Notes: generated by a model not told the origin, from the letters alone. DNA of 64,000 nucleotides from Muribaculaceae bacterium (GCA_017548365.1 JAFZAC010000016.1:186001-250000); one strand, 5' to 3'; positions 26,493 through 36,190 are shown, counted from the first letter of the stretch. Program-made: numbers and translations.

Positions 26493-27122
26493 ATGACAAA
26501 GCATCATAACAATAAAGAGCAGGCGATTCTTGCTGCTGCCAAGGAGGAGTTTCTTGACAAGGGTTTTGACGGCGCTCGCACTACATCAATAGCCCGCAAT
26601 GCTGGTGTGACCCATGCCATGCTGCACTATTACTTCAAGACCAAGGAACAACTCTTTGAACGCATCTTCCATGAGACCATGGGCATGCTCGTGGAAGGCA
26701 TCTTAGAGGTATTTACCCAAACTGAAAAGCCATTCAAGCAACGCATGGGCGAGGCACTTGACATCCATTTTGAGGTCATTAGACAGAATCCTCGGCTACC
26801 ACTGTTTATGATTAGGGAAGTCGCTTCACGACCAGAACGTTTTGCCGTTATCAAGAACGTGATAAGCACCTTCGCCGGTAATCTACTCATCACTATGCAA
26901 AAGGATATCGATCAAGCTGTATCTAACGGTGAGATAAGCCCTATTGATGCCACTACTCTGCTGCTCGATATGATATCGCTCAACGTTTTCCCATTCATTG
27001 TCAAACCAGTTTATGAAGCAGCCACTGGGCTAGACTTGAACGACGACAGCAAATTTTGGGAACTACGAAAGAAAGAAAACATTGAACTAATAATGCGACG
27101 ACTAACACCATTAAAAGCATGA
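26493..27122 (+). CDS. TetR family regulator of the exporter operon (CecR-like)
   Basis: A 209-residue repressor. The N-terminal helix-turn-helix reads KEQAILAAAKEEFLDKG, then TTSIARNAGVTHAMLHYYFK, the standard TetR DNA-binding signature. The C-terminal ligand domain is helical. It heads an efflux operon like E. coli cecR-ybhGFSR, and overlaps tolC by 4 nt. The frame is open to an ATG at 26421. However, the 24 extra residues do not look like TetR and contain palindrome O2, so I start at the Met before TKHHNNKEQ. Autoregulation through the two palindromes is likely. Confidence 0.85.
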   Translation: MTKHHNNKEQAILAAAKEEFLDKGFDGARTTSIARNAGVTHAMLHYYFKTKEQLFERIFHETMGMLVEGILEVFTQTEKPFKQRMGEALDIHFEVIRQNPRLPLFMIREVASRPERFAVIKNVISTFAGNLLITMQKDIDQAVSNGEISPIDATTLLLDMISLNVFPFIVKPVYEAATGLDLNDDSKFWELRKKENIELIMRRLTPLKA

Positions 27123-28399
27123 AACGAATAATCTTATTAACACTAGGTGCTTTCATGATACTAGGTGCCAATGCTCAACTCACAATTGAGCGCTGCCAGG
27201 AGCTTGCTCGGGAGAACTTCCCTCTCATCAAGCAATATGGTCTCATTGAGCAAAGCAGCAAGTACACCCTCGACAATCTCAAGCACTCGTGGCTACCGCA
27301 AGTAAATCTTAGCGCTCAAGCCACCTACCAGAGCGAGACCCCGTCATTCCCCGATCAGATGAAAACAATGCTTGCTGCAAGCGGTTTGGAAATGCAGGGG
27401 CTTGCCAAGGACCAATACCGAGTGCAGCTTGATGTGAACCAAAAGATCTTTGATGGTGGCAAAGCCAGCAGCGAGCGAGCTCTCAACGAAGCTCAAGACT
27501 TAGAGCAAAAAGCACAGACCGACGTCGACATCTATGGACTCAACAAGCGAGTAAACGAAATCTTCTTTGGCGTGTTGCTCATGGACGACCGGATCAAACA
27601 GACCGACATGACACTTGAGATGCTCAATGGCAACCTCGACAAGCTTCAGTCACATGTGAGAAACGGAATCGCCACCAGTGCCGACGAGAGCATGCTCCGC
27701 GCCGAGATTCTTACCATGGAGCAAAGTAAAACTAGCATGGTGTGGAACCGCGAGGCCTATAAGCACATGCTCGAGATTTTAATAGGCCAGCAAGTGGGTG
27801 ACCGCTATCTTGTGCGTCCTAATTCCGCCGAGCCAGGAACTACCGCAATAAACCGACCGGAATTGCGACTCATCGATGCCAAGATTCGAACCCTCAACGC
27901 TCGAGAGAAGTCTATCAATGCCTCGGTGATGCCTGTTATCAGCGTCTTTGGGCAAGCATTCTACGGCTATCCAGGCTTTAACACCTTTGAGAACATGATC
28001 AGTCGCAAGTGGTCACTTAATGCCTTGGTGGGTGTGCGTGCCTCATGGAGCCTGAGCAGCCTCTACGATCGCAAGAACAACTTTAACCGCCTCTCCACTG
28101 CACGCCAGCAAGCCGAGCTGCAGCGCGATGCATTCCTACTTAACACCCAACTCGAAGTCAGCCGCGAGAACGACGACATTTCCCGCCTGCGTGAGCTCAT
28201 CGCAAGCGACGTGACAATAATAGACCTGCGTCGCGACGTGCGCCTCGCTGAGGAATCGAAACTGCGCAACGGCGTCATCGACATTCACCGCCTTGTGGAG
28301 CGCATCACTGATGAGAACTCCGCCGCACAGACACAGATTATTCACAACATCGAACTGCTGAAAACTATATATGACTTAAAAAACACTGTTAACCAATGA
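27119..28399 (+). CDS. TolC family outer-membrane channel protein
   Basis: A 426-residue protein with a signal peptide (ending GANAQ) and the long helical repeats of TolC-family proteins: TIERCQELARENFPLIKQ at the N-terminus, and two copies of a coil-rich half ending near FLLNTQLEVSRENDDISRLREL. It should form the outer-membrane exit duct for the type I exporter encoded downstream. It overlaps tetR and the membrane-fusion gene by 4 nt each (ATGA), so expression is coupled. Confidence 0.88.
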   Translation: MKRIILLTLGAFMILGANAQLTIERCQELARENFPLIKQYGLIEQSSKYTLDNLKHSWLPQVNLSAQATYQSETPSFPDQMKTMLAASGLEMQGLAKDQYRVQLDVNQKIFDGGKASSERALNEAQDLEQKAQTDVDIYGLNKRVNEIFFGVLLMDDRIKQTDMTLEMLNGNLDKLQSHVRNGIATSADESMLRAEILTMEQSKTSMVWNREAYKHMLEILIGQQVGDRYLVRPNSAEPGTTAINRPELRLIDAKIRTLNAREKSINASVMPVISVFGQAFYGYPGFNTFENMISRKWSLNALVGVRASWSLSSLYDRKNNFNRLSTARQQAELQRDAFLLNTQLEVSRENDDISRLRELIASDVTIIDLRRDVRLAEESKLRNGVIDIHRLVERITDENSAAQTQIIHNIELLKTIYDLKNTVNQ

Positions 28400-29454
28400 A
28401 AAAAATATTATTCCTCATTAGTATCACTGCAATTGCCACTGCTTGCAGCAACGACAACGATTGGGATGCTACCGGCACTTTCGAAGCAACCGAAGTGGTG
28501 GTATCGGCACAATGCTCTGGCGAGATAAAGTCGTTCAACATCGAAGAAGGACAAGAAGTAGAAACAGGCCGGCAACTTGGCTTCCTCGACATGACCCAGC
28601 TAGAACTGCAAAAGTCACAATTCGACGCCAATCAAGACGATCTAAATGCCACAAGGTCACAGCTCGATGCCAGCAAGGAGCAGATGAGCAGCAACAAGAT
28701 GCAGATTGACGCTACCCAAAGTGCGACAACAAGCCACGTTCTCGACCTAGAAAAACAGGTGGCTAGCATCAAGCAACAAATTGCCAACCTCAAAAAGGAG
28801 AAAGCCCGCTTCACTGCCATGCTCCACGATAACGCAGCCTCGCAAAAGCAAGTTGACGACATCACCTATCAGATTCTTGTCCTTGAAAAGCAACTTGCGG
28901 CAACTCAAGACCAAATCAACTCCAACAACCAAAGTTTCAATAACCAAAGTCAAGGCTACATTGCTCAAAAACAGGGAGTGGATGCACAAATCAAGGGCGT
29001 TGAAGCTCAACAGAAAGGCATCGACGCCAAAAAGCGCGGAATCGAAGCCCAAAAGTCAATTGTCGACAAACAGCTTCAGAATTCAATTATCACCTCACCT
29101 GTGAGCGGTACCATCTTGACAAAATATGCTCAACAAGGCGAATATGCAACAATAGGCAAACCCCTTTTCAAAGTTGCCGATATGAGCGTCGTTTATCTGC
29201 GCGCCTATTTCACCAGCGACCAGCTTGCCGACATAAAACTCGGCCAGGCAGTGAAAGTAATTGCCGACTTCGGCGGTGGCAAAACAAGAGAATACACAGG
29301 CAAGATTACATGGATTTCCAGCGAGAGTGAGTTTACTCCCAAGTCCATACAAACCAAAGACACCCGTGCCAATCTCGTCTACGCTGTCAAAATCGCCGTC
29401 AAGAACGACGGATACTTGAAACTCGGCCTCACGGGCAACGTAAAACTCAAGTAA
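28396..29454 (+). CDS. HlyD family membrane-fusion lipoprotein
   Basis: A 352-residue periplasmic adaptor (YbhG-like). The signal ends in the lipobox AIATAC, so it is probably lipid-anchored. A barrel-sandwich hybrid half (GEIKSFNIEEGQEVETGRQL) is followed by a long coiled coil (residues about 70-225) with repetitive GVDAQIKGVEAQQKGID-type sequence, then the second lipoyl half (SPVSGTILTKYAQQGEYATI) and a beta-barrel domain. It should link the ABC core to TolC. Confidence 0.9.
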   Translation: MKKILFLISITAIATACSNDNDWDATGTFEATEVVVSAQCSGEIKSFNIEEGQEVETGRQLGFLDMTQLELQKSQFDANQDDLNATRSQLDASKEQMSSNKMQIDATQSATTSHVLDLEKQVASIKQQIANLKKEKARFTAMLHDNAASQKQVDDITYQILVLEKQLAATQDQINSNNQSFNNQSQGYIAQKQGVDAQIKGVEAQQKGIDAKKRGIEAQKSIVDKQLQNSIITSPVSGTILTKYAQQGEYATIGKPLFKVADMSVVYLRAYFTSDQLADIKLGQAVKVIADFGGGKTREYTGKITWISSESEFTPKSIQTKDTRANLVYAVKIAVKNDGYLKLGLTGNVKLK

Positions 29455-29464
29455 GCTATTACTC

Positions 29465-30391
29465 ATGGACACTAGCACACTGGCTATAGAGGTGAAAGGC
29501 ATCAGCAAGAGCTATGGGACAGTCAAAGCTCTTGACAAGGTGTCGCTCGATGTGCGCCGTGGCGAAATTTTCGGTCTGATAGGTCCCGACGGTGCCGGTA
29601 AGACCACTTTATTCAAAATACTGGTTACTCTGCTCAACGCCGACGAGGGAACCGCTACGGTCGATGGGCTCGACATCGTAAAAGACTACCGCACAATACG
29701 CAGTCGCGTGGGCTACATGCCAGGCAAGTTTTCGCTTTATCCCGACCTCACAATCGAAGAGAACATGGAATTCTTTGCCACACTCTTTGGTGTGACAGTA
29801 GAGCAGAACTATGACCTCGTAGCACCCATTTACAAGCAGATTGAGCCATTCAAGAAACGCCGTGCCGGGCGTTTGTCGGGCGGTATGAAGCAGAAACTCG
29901 CCCTAAGCTGCGCCCTTATCCACAAGCCATCGGTACTATTCCTTGACGAGCCCACTACTGGTGTTGATGCCGTGTCGAGAAGCGAGTTTTGGGATATGCT
30001 TCACAACCTGCGCGAGCAAGGGCTGTCGATTCTCGCATCCACCCCTTACATGGACGAGGCAAGCCGCTGCGACCGCATCGCACTTTGCAACACAGGCCGA
30101 GTGCTCGACATCGACTCGCCGCAGCACATGGTCGAGAAGTTCGACGGCAGGATCTACGGGATCAAGTCACACAACATGTACGACCTGCTCAAAGAATTGC
30201 GCGACAACAGATGCATCTCCAGTTGCTATACAGCAGGCGAATATCACCACCTATTGGCAGGTGCAGGATTTGACCTAGGCGACTTGAAGCAACGTCTCAT
30301 CGCAAAAGGACATAGTGATGTTGAAATAAAATCTATCGTTCCCAATATTGAGGACATATTCATAAAACTCCTGAGCAATGAGCAGTACTGA
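29465..30391 (+). CDS. ABC transporter ATPase 1 (canonical signature, switch His replaced)
   Basis: A 308-residue nucleotide-binding subunit like the first half of E. coli YbhF. Walker A is GPDGAGKTTL with K46; the signature LSGGM is at 137-141; Walker B is VLFLDEPTTG. The switch position reads ASTPYMDEA with P194 where ABC ATPases have His. Catalysis at its own site is therefore expected to be impaired, while its signature can serve the partner site. It overlaps ATPase 2 by 14 nt. Confidence 0.9.
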   Translation: MDTSTLAIEVKGISKSYGTVKALDKVSLDVRRGEIFGLIGPDGAGKTTLFKILVTLLNADEGTATVDGLDIVKDYRTIRSRVGYMPGKFSLYPDLTIEENMEFFATLFGVTVEQNYDLVAPIYKQIEPFKKRRAGRLSGGMKQKLALSCALIHKPSVLFLDEPTTGVDAVSRSEFWDMLHNLREQGLSILASTPYMDEASRCDRIALCNTGRVLDIDSPQHMVEKFDGRIYGIKSHNMYDLLKELRDNRCISSCYTAGEYHHLLAGAGFDLGDLKQRLIAKGHSDVEIKSIVPNIEDIFIKLLSNEQY

Positions 30392-31130
30392 GACCAATCA
30401 CATCATCCAAGTGAAGGACCTAACCAAGCAGTTTGGCACTTTCACGGCTGTCGACCACATCACGTTTGAGGTGGAGCGCGGCGAGATTTTTGGATTCTTG
30501 GGTGCTAACGGAGCCGGCAAGACCACAGCCATGCGCATGCTGTGCGGCTTGAGCTACCCCACTAGCGGTAATGGCACTGTAGCGGGGTTTGACGTGGTAA
30601 AAGAAGGCGAAAAAATCAAGCGCCACATTGGTTACATGAGTCAGCGTTTCTCACTCTACGACGACCTCACGGTCATGGAGAACATGGAACTTTTCGGGGG
30701 CATCTATGGAGTCAAGAGACGCGAGCTCAAGAAGCGAGCAACCACATTACTCCAAAAGCTCAAATTCATTGAGGAACGCGACACTATGGTGAAAGCGTTG
30801 CCACTGGGATGGAAGCAGAAACTCGCGTTTGCTGTCGCCACCCTGCATAGTCCCGAGATAGTGTTCCTTGACGAGCCCACAGGAGGAGTCGACCCCATCA
30901 CGCGCCGCCAGTTCTGGGAGATGATTTACCAGGCAGCAAGCCAGGGCACCACCATCTTCGTCACCACCCACTATATGGACGAGGCGGAGTACTGCAACCG
31001 CATCTCGATGATGGTAGACGGCAAAATCAAAGCCCTCGACACCCCCGCCAATCTGAAGAAATCTTATAACGCCGCATCAATCGACGAGGTGTTCCGCACG
31101 CTTGCCCGCGATGCCCAACGAGGAGACTGA
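30378..31130 (+). CDS. ABC transporter ATPase 2 (canonical catalytic site, degenerate signature)
   Basis: A 250-residue nucleotide-binding subunit. Walker A is GANGAGKTTA with K48, Walker B is IVFLDEPTGG, and the switch His H198 is intact in TTHYMDEAE. The signature position (141-145) reads LPLGW instead of LSGGQ. The pattern is complementary to ATPase 1: the two should pair as a heterodimer with one competent ATP site. It precedes the permeases by 56 nt. Confidence 0.9.
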   Translation: MSSTETNHIIQVKDLTKQFGTFTAVDHITFEVERGEIFGFLGANGAGKTTAMRMLCGLSYPTSGNGTVAGFDVVKEGEKIKRHIGYMSQRFSLYDDLTVMENMELFGGIYGVKRRELKKRATTLLQKLKFIEERDTMVKALPLGWKQKLAFAVATLHSPEIVFLDEPTGGVDPITRRQFWEMIYQAASQGTTIFVTTHYMDEAEYCNRISMMVDGKIKALDTPANLKKSYNAASIDEVFRTLARDAQRGD

Positions 31131-31138
31131 AACAATGC

Positions 31139-31180
31139 TTAATTCATAATGCACAATCAACTGATAACTAATAACTGACA
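31139..31180 (+). repeat. Dispersed intergenic repeat inside the exporter operon
   Basis: The 56-nt gap between ATPase 2 and permease 1 contains CTTAATTCATAATGCACAAT followed by near-tandem CTGATAACTAATAACTGACA. The first part matches the 11788-11853 repeat family. It interrupts an operon whose other genes overlap or nearly touch. Confidence 0.5.
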
Positions 31181-31186
31181 ACTGAC

Positions 31187-32281
31187 ATGAGAGGTTTTTT
31201 GAAATTTATAAAGAAGGAGACACTTCACATCTTGCGCGACAGTCGCACGATGCTTATTGCGCTGCTCATGCCTGTGGTGCAGATACTTCTCTTCGGTTTC
31301 GCCATCTCCACCGAGCTAAACAACGTGAACGTGGCAGTTGTTGTGCCTAAATGGGACGAGCAGATTAGGCAGAGTGTAAATAAATTGTCCTCAAACCCAT
31401 ATATCACCTACAAAGGCGCAATTGCAGAGCACGAGATTGACCAAAATTTGCGCTCGGGCAAGGTGGATGCTATTATAGTGTTTGCCCACGATTTCGACCG
31501 ACTCATGACCCAATGGAAACAAAGTGGCAATAGCAAGGCAGCAATGCAGTTCATCATGGATGCCTCCAACACAGTCACCGCTCAGGCAGGAGCAGGGTAC
31601 CTAAACAACATTCTCGCTGGCGAACTCATGCAGAGCAATAGCCTAGTGGAGACCCACATGCTCTTTAACCCACAAATGAAGAGCGCCTTCAACTTTGTGC
31701 CAGGCATTATGGGCATGATATTCATCCTGATTTGCGCCATGCTCACCTCGGTAGCGATAGTTCGCGAAAAGGAAACTGGCACTATGGATGTGCTACTTGT
31801 CTCGCCCGTGCGCCCCCTCACAATCATCCTTGCCAAGATGACACCTTACTTCATTCTCTCGTGCATCAACCTCACAACAATACTGCTCTTGGCGCGATTT
31901 GTGTTGGGCATTCCCATGTCGGGCAACCTAAGTAGCATCATCGTGGTTTCGCTGGTATATCTGTTGCTTTCGCTCTCATTAGGGCTCCTCATCTCCACCA
32001 TAGCCAAGCAGCAGATTGTGGCTCTCCTCATCTCGGCAGCCGTGATGATTATGCCAATCGTTATGCTTTCTGGCATGATGTTCCCCGTTGAGAATATGCC
32101 TGCTGTGCTCAAACCTGTCTCGGCTATAGTGCCGGCGCGATGGTATATCGACGCTATGCGCAAACTACTGATACAAGGCGCCTCGTTCGGCCTCATTCTC
32201 AAAGACTTCCTCATCCTTGTGGGAATGACTCTCGCTCTGCTGGCTATCGCATTAAAGAATTTCAAAGACAAACTAGAGTAA
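31187..32281 (+). CDS. ABC exporter permease 1 (YbhS-like)
   Basis: A 364-residue ABC-2 type permease. It has an N-terminal helix (MLIALLMPVVQILLFGFAI), a large periplasmic domain (about residues 40-170) and five C-terminal transmembrane helices, with the family-typical stretch VREKETGTMDVLLVSPVRP. Substrates of YbhFSR-type pumps include drugs and Na+/Li+ in E. coli; none is implied here. It is followed after 6 nt by permease 2. Confidence 0.9.
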   Translation: MRGFLKFIKKETLHILRDSRTMLIALLMPVVQILLFGFAISTELNNVNVAVVVPKWDEQIRQSVNKLSSNPYITYKGAIAEHEIDQNLRSGKVDAIIVFAHDFDRLMTQWKQSGNSKAAMQFIMDASNTVTAQAGAGYLNNILAGELMQSNSLVETHMLFNPQMKSAFNFVPGIMGMIFILICAMLTSVAIVREKETGTMDVLLVSPVRPLTIILAKMTPYFILSCINLTTILLLARFVLGIPMSGNLSSIIVVSLVYLLLSLSLGLLISTIAKQQIVALLISAAVMIMPIVMLSGMMFPVENMPAVLKPVSAIVPARWYIDAMRKLLIQGASFGLILKDFLILVGMTLALLAIALKNFKDKLE

Positions 32282-32287
32282 ACGCCT

Positions 32288-33391
32288 ATGTCCACACTTA
32301 AAGTACTACTGAAAAAAGAAGTGTTGCAATTCAAGCGCAACGCATTCCTGCCCAGACTCGTGGTGGCGTTCCCTATCATGATAATGCTTATCATCCCCTG
32401 GGTGACGACCATGGACGTGCGCCATGTTAACGTGAGCGTAGTCGACAACGACCATTCGCAGATGTCGCAGCGTATAATCAACAAAATCAATGCCAGCGAG
32501 TACCTCACACTGCACAGCGTAACCGGTAGTTTTGACCTCTCATTCAAAAGCCTGGAGCACGGTGATGTGGATGCCATTCTCGAAATTCCGCAAGACTTCG
32601 AAAAAGGCTTTGTTACTGGCAGGACCAAGAAGTTGAGCATCAGTGCAAACAGTGTGAATGCCACCAAGGGCAGCTTGGGTTCGCAGTATCTTGCACAGAC
32701 TCTAGCCGCGAGCATCAAGGAGATGCGCGCAAGACTCTCACCAGCACAAGTGGGCGACCTTGTTTTAATTCAAAACCGCTACAACCCCACACTGGAATAC
32801 CGCAACTTCATGATACCAGCTATACTGGTAATTCTCATCATTATTATAACTGGGTTTCTACCGGCCCTCAACTTAGTTAGCGAGAAAGAAGCTGGAACCA
32901 TCGAGCAGATAAATGTAACGCCCGTGAGCCGATTCTCTTTCACTCTCGCAAAGCTCATCGTCTACTGGGTGGCTGGACTCATTGTCATCACAATAGCATT
33001 AATTGTGGCTTGGCTGGTCTACGGACAAACGGCGGTGGGCAGCCTGCTCACAATCTACACTGGCGCATTCCTTTTCATCCTTGTGATTTCGGGATTCGGC
33101 ATTATTGCGTCTAACATCTCTTCAACCATGCAGCAGGCAGTTTTTTTCATGTACTTCTTTGTGATGGTATTCATGCTCATGAGCGGTTTGCTCACCCCCA
33201 TCGAGTCGATGCCGCAGTGGGCGCAACGTGTCACCTACGTGCTGCCGCCTCGCTACTTCATCTCTATTATGCGCTCAGTGTTCATGAAAGGCGCCACATT
33301 CTACGACATGCGCTTCAACTTCCTCGCCCTCGCCAGCCTCGCCGTGGTCATGAACCTAGGTGCAGCTCTCACTTACCGCAAGCGCTCATAA
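32288..33391 (+). CDS. ABC exporter permease 2 (YbhR-like)
   Basis: A 367-residue ABC-2 permease, homologous to permease 1 and with the same topology: one N-terminal helix, a periplasmic loop and a C-terminal bundle. The motif SEKEAGTIEQINVTPVSR matches the permease 1 stretch. It completes the seven-gene operon. The pair should form the membrane channel of the heterodimeric transporter. Confidence 0.9.
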   Translation: MSTLKVLLKKEVLQFKRNAFLPRLVVAFPIMIMLIIPWVTTMDVRHVNVSVVDNDHSQMSQRIINKINASEYLTLHSVTGSFDLSFKSLEHGDVDAILEIPQDFEKGFVTGRTKKLSISANSVNATKGSLGSQYLAQTLAASIKEMRARLSPAQVGDLVLIQNRYNPTLEYRNFMIPAILVILIIIITGFLPALNLVSEKEAGTIEQINVTPVSRFSFTLAKLIVYWVAGLIVITIALIVAWLVYGQTAVGSLLTIYTGAFLFILVISGFGIIASNISSTMQQAVFFMYFFVMVFMLMSGLLTPIESMPQWAQRVTYVLPPRYFISIMRSVFMKGATFYDMRFNFLALASLAVVMNLGAALTYRKRS

Positions 33392-33445
33392 ACATTCAGT
33401 TCACACTTTTTTTGAAATGCACAACAAAGTACAAATAATTTTTGC

Positions 33446-33453
33446 TATCTTTG
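33446..33453 (+). promoter_or_regulatory. -7 box of the HAD phosphatase gene
   Basis: TATCTTTG, 20 nt before the ATG at 33474. No -33 element at proper spacing. Confidence 0.45.
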
Positions 33454-33473
33454 TGGTTTAATTAGTATTAGAT

Positions 33474-34115
33474 ATGACCGAGAGAGCTATTAAAGGCGTA
33501 TTGTTCGACCTCGATGGGGTATTGATTGACACCGAGGGAACTTACACGCAGTTTTGGGAGACGGTAGACCGCCACTTTCCCACTGGTGTGGAGGGCTTTG
33601 CCCGGGTGATTAAGGGTTCGAACTTGCATAACATTCTGCACACTTACTTCCCCACCGATGAAATGCGCGAGCAAGTGACCCAGATGCTCGACGACTTCCA
33701 GCGTGACATGCAATATAACTACTTCCCTGGCGCAATCGAGCTGATTGATGAGCTCAAGGTCAACGGCGTTGCCTGCTGCATTGTCACCAGCAGCGACAAG
33801 AGCAAGATGGCTGCACTCTATGCCCAGCATCCTGACTTTGCGAGCCATTTCGATGCCATAGTCACCGGAAATATGGTGAGCGAACCCAAGCCGTCACCAG
33901 AGTGCTTCCTGCTTGGAGCAAAAATGCTTGGAGTTGACATCAAGGACTGCGTGGTGATAGAAGACTCCATCAATGGGTTGAAAGCCGGTATGGCGAGCGG
34001 TGCCCAGGTGATTGGGCTATACACCACCTGCTCCAGTGAAGACATCGCTCACTACTGCCACATGACAGCCAAGGAGATAGACGACTTGAATGTACAATCG
34101 ATTTTAGAACTATAA
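33474..34115 (+). CDS. HAD family phosphatase (beta-phosphoglucomutase-like)
   Basis: A 213-residue HAD hydrolase of subfamily IA. The nucleophile motif is LFDLDGVLIDTEG; motif II is VTSSDKSKM; motif III is the Lys/Asp region PKPSPECFLLGAKMLG and VVIEDSINGLKAG. It should dephosphorylate or isomerise a sugar phosphate; the substrate cannot be read. It is followed 14 nt later by a small lipoprotein gene. Confidence 0.85.
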   Translation: MTERAIKGVLFDLDGVLIDTEGTYTQFWETVDRHFPTGVEGFARVIKGSNLHNILHTYFPTDEMREQVTQMLDDFQRDMQYNYFPGAIELIDELKVNGVACCIVTSSDKSKMAALYAQHPDFASHFDAIVTGNMVSEPKPSPECFLLGAKMLGVDIKDCVVIEDSINGLKAGMASGAQVIGLYTTCSSEDIAHYCHMTAKEIDDLNVQSILEL

Positions 34116-34129
34116 TTATAGATAATTCA

Positions 34130-34624
34130 ATGAAACTGAAGACTTTATTTTGCTTAGCAATCATCACAGTCGTTGCTACTATAGCTCTTGTGGCATGTAC
34201 CAGCAGAAGCGCCGACAAGAGTGCTGAGAGAGAAGTAGCCTCTCAAGATCAAGAAACAGCAAACGTAATCAACGACAAAGATGAAGTGACCTTCCTTCGG
34301 TCATTTCTCGACAATTATCTCAAACTCAATGGAAAAGAAGCCCAGGATTTGGCACGTGAGCACTTGACACAAGATTTCTATAGCGACTACATCGAGAAAT
34401 GCACTAACCAAGACAACGCAATTGATGTAATCTTTGAAACTGCCCCTGGCGATAAGGTTGCAAAGATTGATTCTATAGGGAAAGGATTTGAAGAGCCCAA
34501 CAGTTATATCGTTTATGTTCAAGTGATGGGCGCCGACAAAAAGGCTTACTCAATGCAATATGACATGGATGTTGTCAAAGAAGAAGGAAAATACAAGCTC
34601 AATGACAGCGAAATGAACGACTGA
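34130..34624 (+). CDS. Small lipoprotein of unknown function
   Basis: A 164-residue protein. The signal MKLKTLFCLAIITVVATIALVAC ends in a lipobox (LVAC). A charged linker is followed by a compact domain (LRSFLDNYLKLNGKEAQDLA through KYKLNDSEMND) that resembles DUF3828-like or similar alpha-beta lipoprotein domains. No catalytic residues are evident. It follows the HAD gene closely, so they may be co-transcribed. Confidence 0.65.
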   Translation: MKLKTLFCLAIITVVATIALVACTSRSADKSAEREVASQDQETANVINDKDEVTFLRSFLDNYLKLNGKEAQDLAREHLTQDFYSDYIEKCTNQDNAIDVIFETAPGDKVAKIDSIGKGFEEPNSYIVYVQVMGADKKAYSMQYDMDVVKEEGKYKLNDSEMND

Positions 34625-34685
34625 TTGCCAGGAATCGCAATGGTGGATCGTGATTGGGAATTGGTTGGAAAATTTGAAATTGTGC

Positions 34686-34716
34686 TTTGTGTTTTGGACA
34701 GAAATTGTTAACTTTG
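34686..34716 (+). promoter_or_regulatory. Promoter of the alanine/glycine symporter operon
   Basis: TTTG at 34686-34689, a 19-nt spacer, TAACTTTG at 34709-34716. The ATG follows at 34751. Confidence 0.78.
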
Positions 34717-34750
34717 CGCATTAATCTTCTAAGCAAACTAAAATTAATAC

Positions 34751-36178
34751 ATGGATATACTGAAACTTACCGAGACCATAAGCGGCTATGTGTGGGGCTG
34801 GCCTATGATTATTCTATTGCTGGGCACACACATATTTCTTACTATACGCCTTAGAGTACCACAACGCAAGATTTTCACAGCCATTAAACTGTCGGTGTCA
34901 AAAGACAAGGACTCATCGGGCGACGTTAGCCAGTTTGCGGCTCTTGCCACATCATTGGCAGCAACCATAGGCACCGGCAACATCATAGGTGTTGCAACGG
35001 CAGTGTCATTAGGAGGCCCAGGAGCCGTGCTATGGTGCTGGCTTACGGGCATTTTTGGTATTGCCACAAAATACAGCGAGGGTCTACTCGCAATCAAATA
35101 CCGCGTCAAAACCAGTGACGGCAAAATGCTTGGTGGTCCTATGTACGCCCTCGAACGTGGTTTGGGCCAGAAGTGGCTTGCGGTACTTTTCTGCATCTTC
35201 ACCGCTATCGCAGCCTTTGGCATAGGCAACGGCGTTCAAGCCAACGCCATCAGCGAGAATTTCACTATGCTCTTTGCCGATAACAGCCAAGTTGCAAGTA
35301 TTACTGCATGGTTAAACAACACTTTAGGACTCAGTTTTGAGCCCAAGCTTTACATGAGTATACTCATTGGCCTGATAGTTATGGCCCTTGTTGGCGTGGT
35401 AATCATAGGTGGTGTGAAGAGCATAGGCAACATCTGCTCGGCGTTAGTGCCATTCATGGCAATACTTTATGTGCTGGGATGCCTTTATATCTTGTGCGTC
35501 AACAGCCAGTATGTGTGGGAAGCAGTGTGCATGATTTGCCGTGAAGCATTCTCTATGAAAGCCGGAATAGGTGGTGCCGCCGGTACCGCCATCATGATGG
35601 GCGCACGATATGGCATAGCTCGAGGTTTGTTCAGCAACGAGTCAGGTATGGGTTCGGCGCCAATTGTCGCTGCTGCTGCCAAGACGAGAAATTCAGTGCG
35701 TCAAGCGCTAGTAAGCTCCACCGGCACCTTTTGGGACACCGTGATTGTGTGCGCCATGACAGGTCTAGTACTCACTACGAGCATCATTGCCTATCCCGAA
35801 ATAGACCTCCATGATGGCGGTCTGTTGACCAAGAAAGCCTTTGGAATGATTCCCTATGTGGGCACACCCATACTAACCTTCGGCATCCTGACATTCTCAT
35901 TCTCGACAATCCTGGGATGGAGCTACTATGGCGAGCGTGCGATGGAATACCTTGCTGGAAAACGAAGCATCACCACCTATCGCTTAATCTGGCTAGCGGT
36001 GTGCTTTGTGGGATGCATCATGAGCCTTGACATCGTGTGGAATATAGCCGACATCATGAACGCCTTTATGGCGCTTCCAAATCTTATATCCTTGCTGCTT
36101 CTCTCGGGTGTGATTGCACGCGAGACCAAGCGCTACCTATGGAGCGGCAAATTAGATGAAACAGACCCAGAATTATAA
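34751..36178 (+). CDS. Alanine/glycine:cation symporter (AGCS family)
   Basis: A 475-residue inner-membrane protein with about 11 hydrophobic helices. Family signatures are ATSLAATIGTGNIIGVATAV and GLFSNESGMGSAPIVAAAA. It imports alanine or glycine with Na+ or H+. It is the first gene of an apparent operon with the CHAT protein (12 nt gap) and the metallophosphatase; the functional link is not obvious. Confidence 0.92.
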   Translation: MDILKLTETISGYVWGWPMIILLLGTHIFLTIRLRVPQRKIFTAIKLSVSKDKDSSGDVSQFAALATSLAATIGTGNIIGVATAVSLGGPGAVLWCWLTGIFGIATKYSEGLLAIKYRVKTSDGKMLGGPMYALERGLGQKWLAVLFCIFTAIAAFGIGNGVQANAISENFTMLFADNSQVASITAWLNNTLGLSFEPKLYMSILIGLIVMALVGVVIIGGVKSIGNICSALVPFMAILYVLGCLYILCVNSQYVWEAVCMICREAFSMKAGIGGAAGTAIMMGARYGIARGLFSNESGMGSAPIVAAAAKTRNSVRQALVSSTGTFWDTVIVCAMTGLVLTTSIIAYPEIDLHDGGLLTKKAFGMIPYVGTPILTFGILTFSFSTILGWSYYGERAMEYLAGKRSITTYRLIWLAVCFVGCIMSLDIVWNIADIMNAFMALPNLISLLLLSGVIARETKRYLWSGKLDETDPEL

Positions 36179-36190
36179 CAAGTACTCACA

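Noticed and set aside
28570..29090. Repeated Gln/Ala/Asp-rich segments in the membrane-fusion protein as a CRISPR-like or minisatellite array
   Set aside because: The repetition is at the protein level and reflects the long coiled coil of HlyD-type adaptors; the DNA copies are not exact.
31846..32718. Minus-strand frame of 290 codons opposite the permease genes
   Set aside because: It lies opposite two well-supported overlapping-family permeases and has no homology pattern of its own.
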